In this document: positions 8,518 through 17,648 of the stretch, piece after piece
Layout: each line of letters begins with the position of its first letter
How positions within the stretch are numbered: position 1 is the stretch's first letter
Source: CAZVJA01 sp964626885
Lineage (GTDB): Bacteria > Planctomycetota > Planctomycetia > Planctomycetales > Planctomycetaceae
DNA length: 50,501 nt
Reading direction: 5' to 3'
Assembly (NCBI GenBank): GCA_964626885.1
Contig: CAZVJA010000011.1
Coordinates: forward strand, 1 to 50,501
The notes under the pieces: model-generated
Told to the model about the DNA's origin: nothing
The model's input: the letters and a program-made list of their open reading frames with translations, nothing else
Databases searched by the model: none
Translations under genes and position numbers: made by a program

Positions 8518-9759
8518 TTAGTTTTCCGTTGCATCGATTGTCTCGTCGAGGACTTTTTTCACGTCGGGGTTCTTGGTTTTTTCAGGCTTCTCGGCAATTT
8601 CGCGATTTGCCATTTTTCGGAATTGCTTCCAATCGATGACCTTCACTCCCAGTCGAGAAAGCTCTCGGGCCGTTTCGGGATCGGTCATTACCTGTCGATC
8701 GCTGTCGCGGATCGACGCGCTGCGCGTAACCGAATAGAGATCCCGGTCGGCATAGCCACAATGGACGATCGCTTCCGTGACTCCGGCCGGCAGGGTGCGG
8801 AAGAGGTTGAAATAGTAGCTCCGCTTCTGCTGAGCGCTCCCGCCAGCATAGTACATGTTGACGGAGTCGAGAACCGGCAATTGATTATTCTCGAGCGTGC
8901 GGGCGATGTCCTTCATCCCGCGAATCACCTCCTGAGGTGCGGGAAATTGCCGCAGGATCGTCGTGTTGCGCATCACGAGCACCGGGAGCTTGTACTTCAG
9001 GCCGAGGTTCACATAGACCTCGAGAAAATCGGCACGCGCGAAACACGTTCCCATATGTGTGTCGAGATGGCTGATCGGCACGCCGAGCGCGAGGGCATGT
9101 TCGATCTGGGCGGTCAATTCCCGTTCGACTTCATCCGCGGTCGCGTGCGCGGCGGTCTGCCGTTCGGTTTGCCACAGGCAACCGTCGTGATCGACGAGTC
9201 CCGGGACGACGATTTTGGGGAGAACCGGTCCCCAGCGATGCGATTCAAATTCCGCGTTCAAGGTGAGATGAATACCGAAATCCCGTTCGGGATGCTCGCG
9301 GGCATACTTTGCAAATTCCTCAAACGCGGGTGCCGGGACCATCATGCTGGCGGAAGAGACGACTCCGCGCTCCATCGCCTCAATGGTCGCCTTGTTCACC
9401 GAACGGCAGAGGCCGGCGTCGTCGGCGTGGATGATCAGATAGCGGTCGTTCGTGGATGAGGCTAGCTGAGAATTGCCGCGGCGTGTCGGTTCGATATTCT
9501 TCGGCCCAGATTTTGCGCGCGGTTTTTGTTGGGCAGTATCTGGATTGTGCAAGACTGTATTGTTTGGGTTCTCTGAAAACTGATCGGCGGAAAATACGCC
9601 TTTTGAGGTGGGGGGTGAGGCTGACCCGGAACCACAACTGACGCTGCACGCGACGGAAGACAGCAGCGTCGTTACCCAGCCGAATCGGCAGAACCACCGA
9701 CGAAGACTCCGGCTGTTAAGTTTTCCGTGAGGTGCCGGACATTCGATCGGCGCGGGCAT
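8518..9759 (-). CDS. YdjC/ChbG-family carbohydrate deacetylase, probably exported
   Basis: A 413-residue protein. Residues 1-30 are polar and basic, then a short hydrophobic stretch ends near Cys38/Cys42, suggesting an export signal or lipid anchor. Residues 43-103 are a polar spacer. The YdjC domain follows, with HADDAG at 111-116, FGIHLTLNAE near 161-170 and SHLDTH at 230-235; Asp113/114, His231 and His235 are the likely metal ligands. Known family role: metal-dependent removal of acetyl groups from N-acetylated sugars such as diacetylchitobiose. Here the exported form would act on environmental or envelope glycans, which is an inference. It is followed on the same strand by the toroid-repeat protein, so the two may be co-expressed. 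The true start is uncertain. Confidence 0.8.
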   Translation of the reverse strand: MPAPIECPAPHGKLNSRSLRRWFCRFGWVTTLLSSVACSVSCGSGSASPPTSKGVFSADQFSENPNNTVLHNPDTAQQKPRAKSGPKNIEPTRRGNSQLASSTNDRYLIIHADDAGLCRSVNKATIEAMERGVVSSASMMVPAPAFEEFAKYAREHPERDFGIHLTLNAEFESHRWGPVLPKIVVPGLVDHDGCLWQTERQTAAHATADEVERELTAQIEHALALGVPISHLDTHMGTCFARADFLEVYVNLGLKYKLPVLVMRNTTILRQFPAPQEVIRGMKDIARTLENNQLPVLDSVNMYYAGGSAQQKRSYYFNLFRTLPAGVTEAIVHCGYADRDLYSVTRSASIRDSDRQVMTDPETARELSRLGVKVIDWKQFRKMANREIAEKPEKTKNPDVKKVLDETIDATEN

Positions 9760-10015
9760 TCAAATACTCGCAAAATTTAAAGGATTGCTTTTCCGATTCG
9801 AAGGTGTTAAATTTATAGCACACAGGACGTGGAAAGCGAAGCCATAAAGTGATTCGGACGAAGTTCGTGAATCTTGAAAAGGCTGGAAGCTGTCCTAATC
9901 CGCCGAGATTGAGGAGATTTCTTCTAAGAGTCTGACGACTGCGGCGACTATTATCATAGGCGGAATATCGAAATTACCAGAGGATTTCGTCCCGACCGAT
10001 CCACAACCCCAGAGC

Positions 10016-11092
10016 ATGCAGGAAGGGCCTCCGTTGACAGGAACACAATCTCCACCGAACGCGTCCCCTCAGGCCGCTCCGAATGAAGTCCGTGCCGTTG
10101 AGGAGTTGAACAAGAAGTACACACAACTCCGCAAGCAGTTGGGGGGAGTGATCGTCGGGCTCGACGATGTGATCGAGCAGACCTTCATTGCCATTCTTTG
10201 CCGCGGGCATTGCATTCTGCAGGGCATGCCGGGTCTTGCCAAGACGATGCTTATCTCGACGCTGGCGTCAGTGCTGCATCTCACGTTTCGGCGAATTCAG
10301 TTTACTCCCGATCTGATGCCCGCCGACATCACCGGGACCGACGTGCTCGAGGAGGATCGTACTTCGGGGAAACGGGTCTTTCGATTCGTCAAGGGGCCAT
10401 TGTTCGGCAATATCATTCTCGCGGACGAGATCAACCGCACCCCGCCGAAGACGCAAAGCGCCTTGCTGGAGGCGATGCAGGAGCGGCAACTCACGATCGG
10501 CGGCGAAACCTACCCGCTGCCGGAACCGTTCTTCGTGCTGGCGACGCAAAACCCCATCGAGCATGAAGGGACATACGCGCTGCCCGAAGCGCAGCTGGAC
10601 CGGTTCCTGTTCATGGTTCTGCTCAATTACCCCACCTTTGAGCAGGAGGTGGAAGTCTGCAAGCGGGTGACGACCGATTACAACTTCGACACTAGCCCGG
10701 TTTTTTCGTCAGAAGATCTGTTGCTGGCTCAGAAGTTGATTCGCGCGGTGCCGGTGGCGGACCATGTTTATGCCTTCGCCGTTCAACTGGCCCGGATGAC
10801 CCGTCCCGAAGAAGGATTGCTCCCGGCGGAGTTGAAAGACATGGTGCAATGGGGCGCGGGGCCGCGGGCCAGCATCTACTTGCTGATGGCAGCGAAGGCC
10901 CGCGCCATTCTGCACGGACGGTTCCACGCCACTACCGAAGATGTGCAGGCGGTTGCACTGCCAGTGCTGCGGCATCGCGTGATCCCGACGTTCAATGCCG
11001 AGGCGGCCGGTGTCTCCAACGACAAGATCATTCGCCGCATTCTGGAAGAGCTTGCCAGTCACGGCGGGAAAATTCCCAGAAAGGCGAAGTAG
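10016..11092 (+). CDS. MoxR-family AAA+ ATPase
   Basis: A 358-residue AAA+ protein. Walker A is GMPGLAKT at residues 70-77, and Walker B with the DE pair is IILADE at 133-138. The MoxR-typical stretches NRTPPKTQSALLEAMQE, ATQNPIEHEGTY and LPEAQLDRF are all present. MoxR proteins work as chaperone-like ATPases beside VWA-domain proteins, helping metal insertion or assembly of envelope complexes. This is the first gene of a plus-strand series of eight genes reaching to 27.2 kb, and the next genes encode DUF58 and two VWA proteins, the standard MoxR partners. The N-terminal 30 residues are Pro/Gln-rich and probably disordered. No strong Shine-Dalgarno precedes the ATG. Confidence 0.93.
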   Translation: MQEGPPLTGTQSPPNASPQAAPNEVRAVEELNKKYTQLRKQLGGVIVGLDDVIEQTFIAILCRGHCILQGMPGLAKTMLISTLASVLHLTFRRIQFTPDLMPADITGTDVLEEDRTSGKRVFRFVKGPLFGNIILADEINRTPPKTQSALLEAMQERQLTIGGETYPLPEPFFVLATQNPIEHEGTYALPEAQLDRFLFMVLLNYPTFEQEVEVCKRVTTDYNFDTSPVFSSEDLLLAQKLIRAVPVADHVYAFAVQLARMTRPEEGLLPAELKDMVQWGAGPRASIYLLMAAKARAILHGRFHATTEDVQAVALPVLRHRVIPTFNAEAAGVSNDKIIRRILEELASHGGKIPRKAK

Positions 11093-11122
11093 CGTCGATA
11101 CTGTCGATTGGAACCAAGGCTT

Positions 11123-11235
11123 ACCGCCAAAGGATGCGAAGATCGCGGAAAAAAATTCATAAGCGATTGAAGAAATACAAAGTAAAGCAATCTTCACCTG
11201 CTTTTCACTCTGTGATCTCCGCGTCCTCTGCGGTT
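11123..11235. repeat. Imperfect inverted repeat downstream of moxR
   Basis: Two 24-nt arms, at 11123-11146 and 11212-11235, are near-complementary in inverted orientation; the right arm reversed reads aaccgcagaggacgcgg, against accgccaaaggatgcg in the left arm. The arms flank 65 bp of AT-richer sequence. Similar intergenic palindromes occur as dispersed repeats in several bacterial phyla (from memory, not searched). It begins 31 bp after the moxR stop and may act as a transcript-end hairpin or REP-like element within the operon. Confidence 0.5.
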
Positions 11236-11272
11236 AGGAAATAGAACATCGCCGGTTAAGAAATAGAACATC
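11232..11272. repeat. Tandem pair of 19-bp direct repeats
   Basis: Positions 11232-11250 and 11254-11272 carry the same 19-mer, ggttaNgaaatagaacatc, with one difference (g versus a at the N) and a 22-bp period. The pair ends 25 bp before the DUF58 start codon, so it could affect translation or bind a regulator. Slippage duplication is equally possible. Confidence 0.6.
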
Positions 11273-11296
11273 CTCAACTGCCGGAAGCTTCGGCTT

Positions 11297-12208
11297 ATGA
11301 ACCGCATTGCCGACAAGTCGCTCAAGCTGCTCGATCCCGAGGTGCTCAGCCAAGTCGGGCATCTCGATATTTTGTCGCGAACGGTTGTCGATGGCCTGCT
11401 GGCGGGAAAGCATCGCTCGATTCAGAAGGGGGGGACGTTCGAGTTCGCGGAACATCGGGCCTACAGCGCGGGAGACGAACTGCGTTTGATCGACTGGCGA
11501 ATTTATGCCAAACGCGACCGATATTACGTCAAACTGTTCGACGACGAGATCAACCTGCAGGCGACGATGGTAGTTGATGCGAGCGGCTCCATGGAATTCG
11601 GTCTGTCGACCGTCTCGAAGCTTGACTACGCGAAGTGTGCCTGCGCTTGTTTGTCGCGGTTGATGCTCCGCCAGCGGGATGCGGTTGGATTACGCTGCTT
11701 CGCGGGAAAGAAAGATTATTTCATTCCGCCGCGCAGCCGGGCATCACACCTGCAGTCGATTCTGGAAATACTCGAACAGGTGAAGCCGGCGGGAGATCTG
11801 AATCTGGCTGACACCTTGTTGAGTCTTGGTCAGCGTCTGAAGCGGCGCGGCATGGTGGTGATCTTCTCCGATTGCTTCAGCGATCTCGATCAGCTTGTCC
11901 GGGCACTGCGGCTGCTGCGTGTGCGTGGACACGAGGTGATCCTGTTTCAGGTGCTTGCCCCCGAGGAAATCAGCTTTTCATTCACGAACGCATCCCGATT
12001 CGAATGTCTGGAAACGCAGGGATTGCGTCTCGATCTGGAGCCGGAAACGGTCCGGCAACGCTACCTCGCGCGGCTGAACGAGTTTTTGGGGCGTCTCAGA
12101 CGCGAATGTGCGAGGATGCGGTGTGAGTATTTTCCACTGACGACCGATCGGCCGCTGGCAGATTCGTTGTCGTATTACCTGCGGCTGAGGGCGGCGAGTT
12201 TCAAATAA
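11297..12208 (+). CDS. DUF58 domain protein (MoxR partner)
   Basis: A 303-residue DUF58 protein. The DUF58 signature lies at about residues 43-85, with FAEHRAYSAGDELRLIDWR and YVKLFDDEIN. It leads into a VWA-like fold with a MIDAS-type motif, DASGS, at 94-98. No membrane segment is evident, so the protein is probably cytoplasmic and membrane-associated through partners. DUF58 proteins are almost always encoded next to MoxR and VWA genes; the molecular function is not established. It follows moxR after 204 bp containing repeats, and precedes the BatA-like gene by 48 bp. Confidence 0.88.
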   Translation: MNRIADKSLKLLDPEVLSQVGHLDILSRTVVDGLLAGKHRSIQKGGTFEFAEHRAYSAGDELRLIDWRIYAKRDRYYVKLFDDEINLQATMVVDASGSMEFGLSTVSKLDYAKCACACLSRLMLRQRDAVGLRCFAGKKDYFIPPRSRASHLQSILEILEQVKPAGDLNLADTLLSLGQRLKRRGMVVIFSDCFSDLDQLVRALRLLRVRGHEVILFQVLAPEEISFSFTNASRFECLETQGLRLDLEPETVRQRYLARLNEFLGRLRRECARMRCEYFPLTTDRPLADSLSYYLRLRAASFK

Positions 12209-12256
12209 GCGATACGTGGTGAACGGAAACGTCTGGTTCTGATAAGGCGCGGTGAC

Positions 12257-14596
12257 GTGGGGTTTGTCAGCAGTATCTTCCTATTCGCTCTGCCGCTCAC
12301 TGCGGTGCCGGTCATCATCCATCTGATGAACCGACGGCGAAGGGAGGTTATTCGCTGGGGGGCGATGCGGCTGTTGATGGAAAGTTCGCCGCGAAGGCAG
12401 CGGATCTGGCAGATCAGCGACCTGCTGCTGTTAATTGCCCGAACACTGGCAATTGCGGCGATTGTCCTCGCGTTTGCGCGGCCGCAGATCCGCTCGTCCC
12501 TATTCTCCGGTACAAAACCGGGGCGGGACGTGATTCTCGTCGTCGATGCATCTCTCTCCACCGGACGGCTGAGCAACGGCGCCCCGGTTTTCGATCAAGT
12601 GCGCCAAAAAGCCGCCGAGGTGGTTTCGAGTCTCGACGATTCCGATCACGTGCGGGTGATGCTCGCAGCTTCGGTCCCCTATTGGATTGGGGGCGACGGT
12701 TCGCCGGCCGGGGCATTGTCGAAAGTCCAGGCAACTGAGCAACTCGCTTCGCTCCAGCCGACGCAGGCCGCGGCCGACATGCCAACCTGTTTGCAAGCAG
12801 CGTTGCAGGCCGAGGCACCAACCGATGCGACCGGAAGGTTGATCATAGTCGTTTCCGACGGGACCGCGCATGGCTGGTCATCCGAGGCAAGCTCGCGGTG
12901 GCGGACGATTCACGACTCCGCCGCCAACGCCTCTCTGCCGACAGCCTTGAATATCGTCACGATCGACACGCCGAAAACTCCGGTTGCGAATCTCGCTGTC
13001 GAAAAGCTGGCCACACCGCGCACCCGGGTTGCGGCCGGAGAACCGTTCGGTATCACGGCGCAGATCCGCAACACCGGCGATGCACCGCGCAAAGGGAGCA
13101 AATTGAAATGGGAAGTCGATGGCGAGCCGGCGGATGAGTCGTCCGTTCCGCAGCTCGATCCAGGGCAATCTTTCGACGTGCTGTTTGAGACCGCTTGCGA
13201 CAAACATGGAGCGCACAGTGTCACCTGCCGCGCGGTTGAGTCCGATGACTTGCCGGGGGACAACGCCTGCTCGGTGGTCGTTGAATCGCTGGAGCGCCTG
13301 CCAATTCTCATCTGCCGCTCTGGGGCAGACACCGCACCGGGCGAGTCGCAGCCCGATTTTCTTTCGGCGGCGCTGGGGCGCGGCCGCGAGACGCCGGATG
13401 GAAGCATCCGGTCGTCAGTCTTCGAGCCGACGATCCTTGGCCCGGAAGCACTCGCTGACAGCGATCTATCGCAATACCGCTGCATCATTTTCGATGACGT
13501 CGTTCCCACCTCCGCCGAGGTGCTCGATGCGCTCTCCGATTACGTCCACTCCGGCGGCGGGTTGTGGTTTGTGCTGGGGGAGAATCTCACCCCGGACCTC
13601 TTCAACGAAAACCTGTTCCGCGAAGGATTCGGACTCTCTCCAGTCTCCGTGCGGGAACGTGTGACCGCCGGCGAGGAGAAGGACGACCTGTTTGCGATCC
13701 ATCCGCCGGAGGGAACCCACCCAGCCACGCAGTTGCTGGGTGATACCGACCGGCTGGATATCGACGAAGTCCGCATCAAGGAGCGCTGGAAGCTCGTCGT
13801 TCCGGATTCGACTCGCCAGACCTCCGTGCTGCTGGAGACCGGCGACGGCGATCCGCTGGCGGTCGAACAGTTTCTCGGCGACGGGCGCGTCGTCGTACTT
13901 GCGGTTCCCTGCCAGTCGCGATGGAGCAATCTGCCGGTTTGCCAGGCGTTCGTGCCGCTGGTGCAGGAGTGGGTCTGGTATCTCACCCAGCCGACCGCCG
14001 CAAATTACAACCTCGATGCCGGCACGCCGATGGTCGTCGCTGCTGAGAAGCTGCGAGATGTCGAACGCGCGGAGATCAGCACTCCGCTCGGTGAGGCAAG
14101 CCGCGAGACGATTTCGTTCGCCGACGATACGGTCGCGGGACGAGAGTTGCGCTATCGCGAGACCCCCTTCCCAGGCGATTACGAAATTGTCCTCATTAAA
14201 AAGAAACAGGACAAAGCAGACAAAGAGAACACGCAGACCGCGGATAAAGCGGAGACCGAGCTGCATCTTCCATTTTACGTGCGGCGCGACGCGGGCGAGT
14301 CGCGACTGACGCCTCTTTCGGAAGAACAGCTCGCGTCGTTGACGACGGCTGGCGGAGTTCGTTTCGGTTCCGATCCCCTCAGCCTCCCCGAGAACACCAA
14401 AGAGGTGTTTCACTACGAACCCCTATGGAGCTACCTCGCAGCGGCGGTGGTCCTGTTGTTTTTCCTGGAATTTGTCTTTTCGCGCGTGCTGGCAAAGAAG
14501 CGTTTCGACGATCCGCCTGCCATCGCGGAAGTCGTGCTAGCCGCGCCAAACGGATACACCGACTTGCGGAATCAATCTCTGACAACAGTGAATTGA
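12257..14596 (+). CDS. BatA-type membrane protein with von Willebrand factor A domain
   Basis: A 779-residue protein starting at GTG 12257. Residues 1-24 and about 54-76 form the two N-terminal helices of the BatA (aerotolerance N-terminal) module; between them lies the MNRRRREVIRWGAM signature. A VWA domain follows with the MIDAS motif DASLS at 97-101. The middle has beta-rich CARDB-like segments and a GATase-like fold, and a membrane helix closes the protein near residue 730 (LWSYLAAAVVLLFFLEFVF). Known relatives sit with MoxR ATPases and present VWA domains on the periplasmic side. It follows the DUF58 gene by 48 bp, so co-transcription is likely. Role in envelope complex assembly is inferred from context. 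Confidence 0.85.
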   Translation: MGFVSSIFLFALPLTAVPVIIHLMNRRRREVIRWGAMRLLMESSPRRQRIWQISDLLLLIARTLAIAAIVLAFARPQIRSSLFSGTKPGRDVILVVDASLSTGRLSNGAPVFDQVRQKAAEVVSSLDDSDHVRVMLAASVPYWIGGDGSPAGALSKVQATEQLASLQPTQAAADMPTCLQAALQAEAPTDATGRLIIVVSDGTAHGWSSEASSRWRTIHDSAANASLPTALNIVTIDTPKTPVANLAVEKLATPRTRVAAGEPFGITAQIRNTGDAPRKGSKLKWEVDGEPADESSVPQLDPGQSFDVLFETACDKHGAHSVTCRAVESDDLPGDNACSVVVESLERLPILICRSGADTAPGESQPDFLSAALGRGRETPDGSIRSSVFEPTILGPEALADSDLSQYRCIIFDDVVPTSAEVLDALSDYVHSGGGLWFVLGENLTPDLFNENLFREGFGLSPVSVRERVTAGEEKDDLFAIHPPEGTHPATQLLGDTDRLDIDEVRIKERWKLVVPDSTRQTSVLLETGDGDPLAVEQFLGDGRVVVLAVPCQSRWSNLPVCQAFVPLVQEWVWYLTQPTAANYNLDAGTPMVVAAEKLRDVERAEISTPLGEASRETISFADDTVAGRELRYRETPFPGDYEIVLIKKKQDKADKENTQTADKAETELHLPFYVRRDAGESRLTPLSEEQLASLTTAGGVRFGSDPLSLPENTKEVFHYEPLWSYLAAAVVLLFFLEFVFSRVLAKKRFDDPPAIAEVVLAAPNGYTDLRNQSLTTVN

Positions 14597-14701
14597 GGGT
14601 GACTTATACCCCGCCGAGCGGCGGAAATTTAATGCAATGCAGACGGCTGACGCCGAACGGACCAACACGAGAAACCAGCGAGAGACACGAACGGTTTTCC
14701 A

Positions 14702-17593
14702 ATGACACCCGAGCAGACGCAAATGGTCGAGACCCTGTCGTTCGACGGCCCGCTTGCCGCCTGGCAGGGGGTGTTGCTCGGCTGCGTGTTGGCGGGTGTC
14801 GCGTTCTGGGCACTGTTCCGCGTGCCGCGCCGCGCGCGGCGAAAGATCGCCCCAGTCCTCTGGCTGCTGCGCGTCGCGGCCATTGTCATCGTGGTCTGGA
14901 TGCTGCTCGGCCCGGTGAATGTGACCACGGTCCGGCATCTCACTCCCAAGTCGCTGGCGATCGTGACCGACGTCTCGGCAAGCATGGACGTCGTCGATCC
15001 ACCCGACGCAAAATCTGATTTGCGATGGAGCGCCGCCGATGCGTCGAGCCCGGCTGGCAAGAAAACAAATTCCGAACCGGCCGGCCAACTTGTCGCAGCG
15101 TGCGATCAGGCCGCGTTGGCGGCGGCGATGACCCGTGATGCGCTCGACTGGTTGACGCAACATGCCGCGAGCACCGCGCAGCCGGATCTCGCCCGACGCA
15201 AGTTGCAGACCGCTGCTCGCGCCGCGACGACGACGACCGAACGGGCCGAGACGATCCGCCGGTTGCTCACTGAGCAGCCGACAGCTGTCGATTCGGAACT
15301 CTCAGCGCGTGCGAATGATATCGCCGCTGCTCTTGAGTCGTCGAAAATCGCTCAGCTTGAATCGAACATCACACCGGGTGAGTCCGGTGCTCTCGATCTC
15401 GATGCCGACGAGCTGAACCGTCTCGACGAATGGCGGAAGCTCATGACGCGGACCGCACAATCGCTGGAAAGCCTGGCGGAGCGAGTGGCGGGCCGGCTGG
15501 CACAGAATGCCGCCTCATCGCCACAGGCTGAATACAAAGGGAACGAAGTGATCGCCCGGGCGGAAAAGGTGCAGCGGCTAGTCGACGCGTCTGAGAAGAA
15601 TTGGTTAGCCGAACGTCTCGACCCGGAGCGGATTCGCCACTACACGTTCGATCGCGTGGCCGACGCCATTGTGCCAGGTGAAAACGGCTCAAAAGAAAAA
15701 TCATCGAAGGCTCTGAAGGAGACCGGAGCGAACAGCAATTCCTCTGGTAAGCAAGCCGACGAGAAAGTTGTGCCCGCCAGTTTCACGAATCTGTCGGCAG
15801 CGCTGGAGCGGGTGAACAGGGAAGCAGTTCAAGCCGGGACGGAAGCGGTCTTGTTGTTCACAGACGGCCGACACAACGATCCATCGGCGGAAGATCCGCG
15901 CGTCGTGGCGAAGTCGTTCGGTGGTCTGCCGGTGCATATTGTGCCGGTTGGGACCAGCCAGTTGCGGAAAGACCTGATTCTGCACCATGTCGATTCACCG
16001 ACCACCGTTGTCGATGGCGACCAGGTGCTCATCGAGGCCATCGTCAGTGCGTTCGACTGCGAAGGGCAAACATGCGTCATTGAACTGACCGAAGGAGCGA
16101 ACGTCGTTCATCGTGAGGAGATCAAGATCGACGCGCCGCGACGCGACGTGCGATTGCGGATGTCGACAACCGCCAAGGGAACCGGTCGACACGAATTCTC
16201 GCTGACTGTCAGCCCGATTGACAACGAAGCGGTTGCCACAAACAACGCGACGACGTTTGGGGTGGATGTCATCGATGCGAAGCTCAACGTGCTTTTGGCC
16301 GACGACCTGCCGCGGTGGGAATACCGCTACCTCGTAAATCTGTTCGAGCGTGATGAGCGGATCAAGTACGACCAACTGCTGTTTCACCCGACTGCAAAGG
16401 GTTCGGGAGAGTTCACCTCGTCGCTCCGTCTGCCGACTGACGTCGATGGTTGGGCGAAGTATCGCGTGGCGATTCTGGGGGACTTACAGCCGTCGGAGTT
16501 CAGCGATGAAAGTCAACGAGCGCTGCGCGAGTACATCACTGATCGTGGAGGAACGGTCATTCTGATCGCCGGGTCGCAGGCGATGCCGCATGCTTATGCC
16601 GGCATGCCGCTGCACGAATTGTTGCCGGTGGTGCAGTCCGACGGATTCAACACGGCGCAGGGCTACGGGCTCGAACTGTCGGCAGAGGGGCGGCTGATCC
16701 CCGCAATGCAGATCGGTGATCAGCCGGGAACATCCGAGCAAATCTGGCGGGAGATGTCGGAGCGGCTGCCGATCTACTCTCTCTCCTCGTTCTGCGTGCC
16801 AAAGCCGACCGCCCGCACGCTGATTCAAGCCGTGCCGAACAATGCCGCCGGTTCCGACACCCCCGGAACGGCGTTTCTCTGCTGGCAGACGGTGGGCCGC
16901 GGGCGTGTCGTCTATCTGGCGGCGCCGGCCATTTATCAACTTCGACTGCGATATGGTGACCGTTTCCATTATCGGTTCTGGGGACAACTCATCCGCTGGG
17001 CGGTGGCACGCGATCTGTCGCAAGGTTCGAAAACCGTCAAACTGACGACCGACCGTTCGCGAATTGCGGTCGGAGAAAACATGCAGGTGGTGGCGAACCT
17101 CAGCAGCGCGGACGGTCAGCCGGTGTCCGATGCCGAAGTGCAGGCGCAGGCTTCCATGGACGGAACCCCCGCCGCAATCATCAGTTTGAGAGCCGATCCG
17201 AAGATTCCCGGTCGCTACCTGGGAGAGTATGCACCAAACAAAGAGGGAACGCTCACCTTGCAAGCCATTGGGGCTGATGTGACGCAGCTTCTCTCCGCGG
17301 AAGGTTTTTCCAAGCCGGTGGAGACAAGCATCACGGTCGACCCGGAGCAATCGGCCGAGACGACCGACACGCGTGCCAATACGCCGCTGTTGCACCAGAT
17401 CGCAGCGCTCACGGGGGGACAGCTTGTTCCACCCACAGCGGTCGAAGAACTGATTCGACTGACCGATCTCGAGCCGCGCATTCGCGTGGAGACGGTGCGC
17501 GGTCCGCAATGGGATCGTTGGCCTCTGTTGTGGTTATTGTGCGGAGTGCTGTCGCTCGAATGGGCGCTCCGCAAATCAACCGGACTGCCGTAA
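14702..17593 (+). CDS. Large membrane VWA/glutamine-amidotransferase-like protein
   Basis: A 963-residue protein. Two N-terminal helices (about 21-40 and 50-70) precede a VWA-like domain with the MIDAS motif DVSAS at 90-94. That domain is split by a long helical insertion of about 250 residues before it resumes with ALERVN and LLFTDGRHND near 370-395. Beta-sandwich domains follow. Residues about 533-740 resemble the class I glutamine-amidotransferase-like fold seen in such proteins, without an obvious catalytic Cys. Further beta domains and a C-terminal helix near 938-955 complete it. It is a second VWA partner beside the BatA-like protein in the MoxR operon. The start at 14702 lacks a clear Shine-Dalgarno; the MTPEQTQMVE opening nevertheless fits. 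Confidence 0.8.
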   Translation: MTPEQTQMVETLSFDGPLAAWQGVLLGCVLAGVAFWALFRVPRRARRKIAPVLWLLRVAAIVIVVWMLLGPVNVTTVRHLTPKSLAIVTDVSASMDVVDPPDAKSDLRWSAADASSPAGKKTNSEPAGQLVAACDQAALAAAMTRDALDWLTQHAASTAQPDLARRKLQTAARAATTTTERAETIRRLLTEQPTAVDSELSARANDIAAALESSKIAQLESNITPGESGALDLDADELNRLDEWRKLMTRTAQSLESLAERVAGRLAQNAASSPQAEYKGNEVIARAEKVQRLVDASEKNWLAERLDPERIRHYTFDRVADAIVPGENGSKEKSSKALKETGANSNSSGKQADEKVVPASFTNLSAALERVNREAVQAGTEAVLLFTDGRHNDPSAEDPRVVAKSFGGLPVHIVPVGTSQLRKDLILHHVDSPTTVVDGDQVLIEAIVSAFDCEGQTCVIELTEGANVVHREEIKIDAPRRDVRLRMSTTAKGTGRHEFSLTVSPIDNEAVATNNATTFGVDVIDAKLNVLLADDLPRWEYRYLVNLFERDERIKYDQLLFHPTAKGSGEFTSSLRLPTDVDGWAKYRVAILGDLQPSEFSDESQRALREYITDRGGTVILIAGSQAMPHAYAGMPLHELLPVVQSDGFNTAQGYGLELSAEGRLIPAMQIGDQPGTSEQIWREMSERLPIYSLSSFCVPKPTARTLIQAVPNNAAGSDTPGTAFLCWQTVGRGRVVYLAAPAIYQLRLRYGDRFHYRFWGQLIRWAVARDLSQGSKTVKLTTDRSRIAVGENMQVVANLSSADGQPVSDAEVQAQASMDGTPAAIISLRADPKIPGRYLGEYAPNKEGTLTLQAIGADVTQLLSAEGFSKPVETSITVDPEQSAETTDTRANTPLLHQIAALTGGQLVPPTAVEELIRLTDLEPRIRVETVRGPQWDRWPLLWLLCGVLSLEWALRKSTGLP

Positions 17594-17648
17594 GCCTTCA
17601 ATTGAGAGATGGAAGAACAATCCCCAGATTTTCGGGAGAAGATCAGCG

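Noticed and set aside
8398..9459. 353-residue plus-strand open frame
   Set aside because: It is antisense to the YdjC/ChbG deacetylase, whose motifs are clear; the frame shows no family features.
14611..14624. Terminator between the BatA-like and VWA genes
   Set aside because: Only a 5-bp stem with no T-run, inside an operon-like run.
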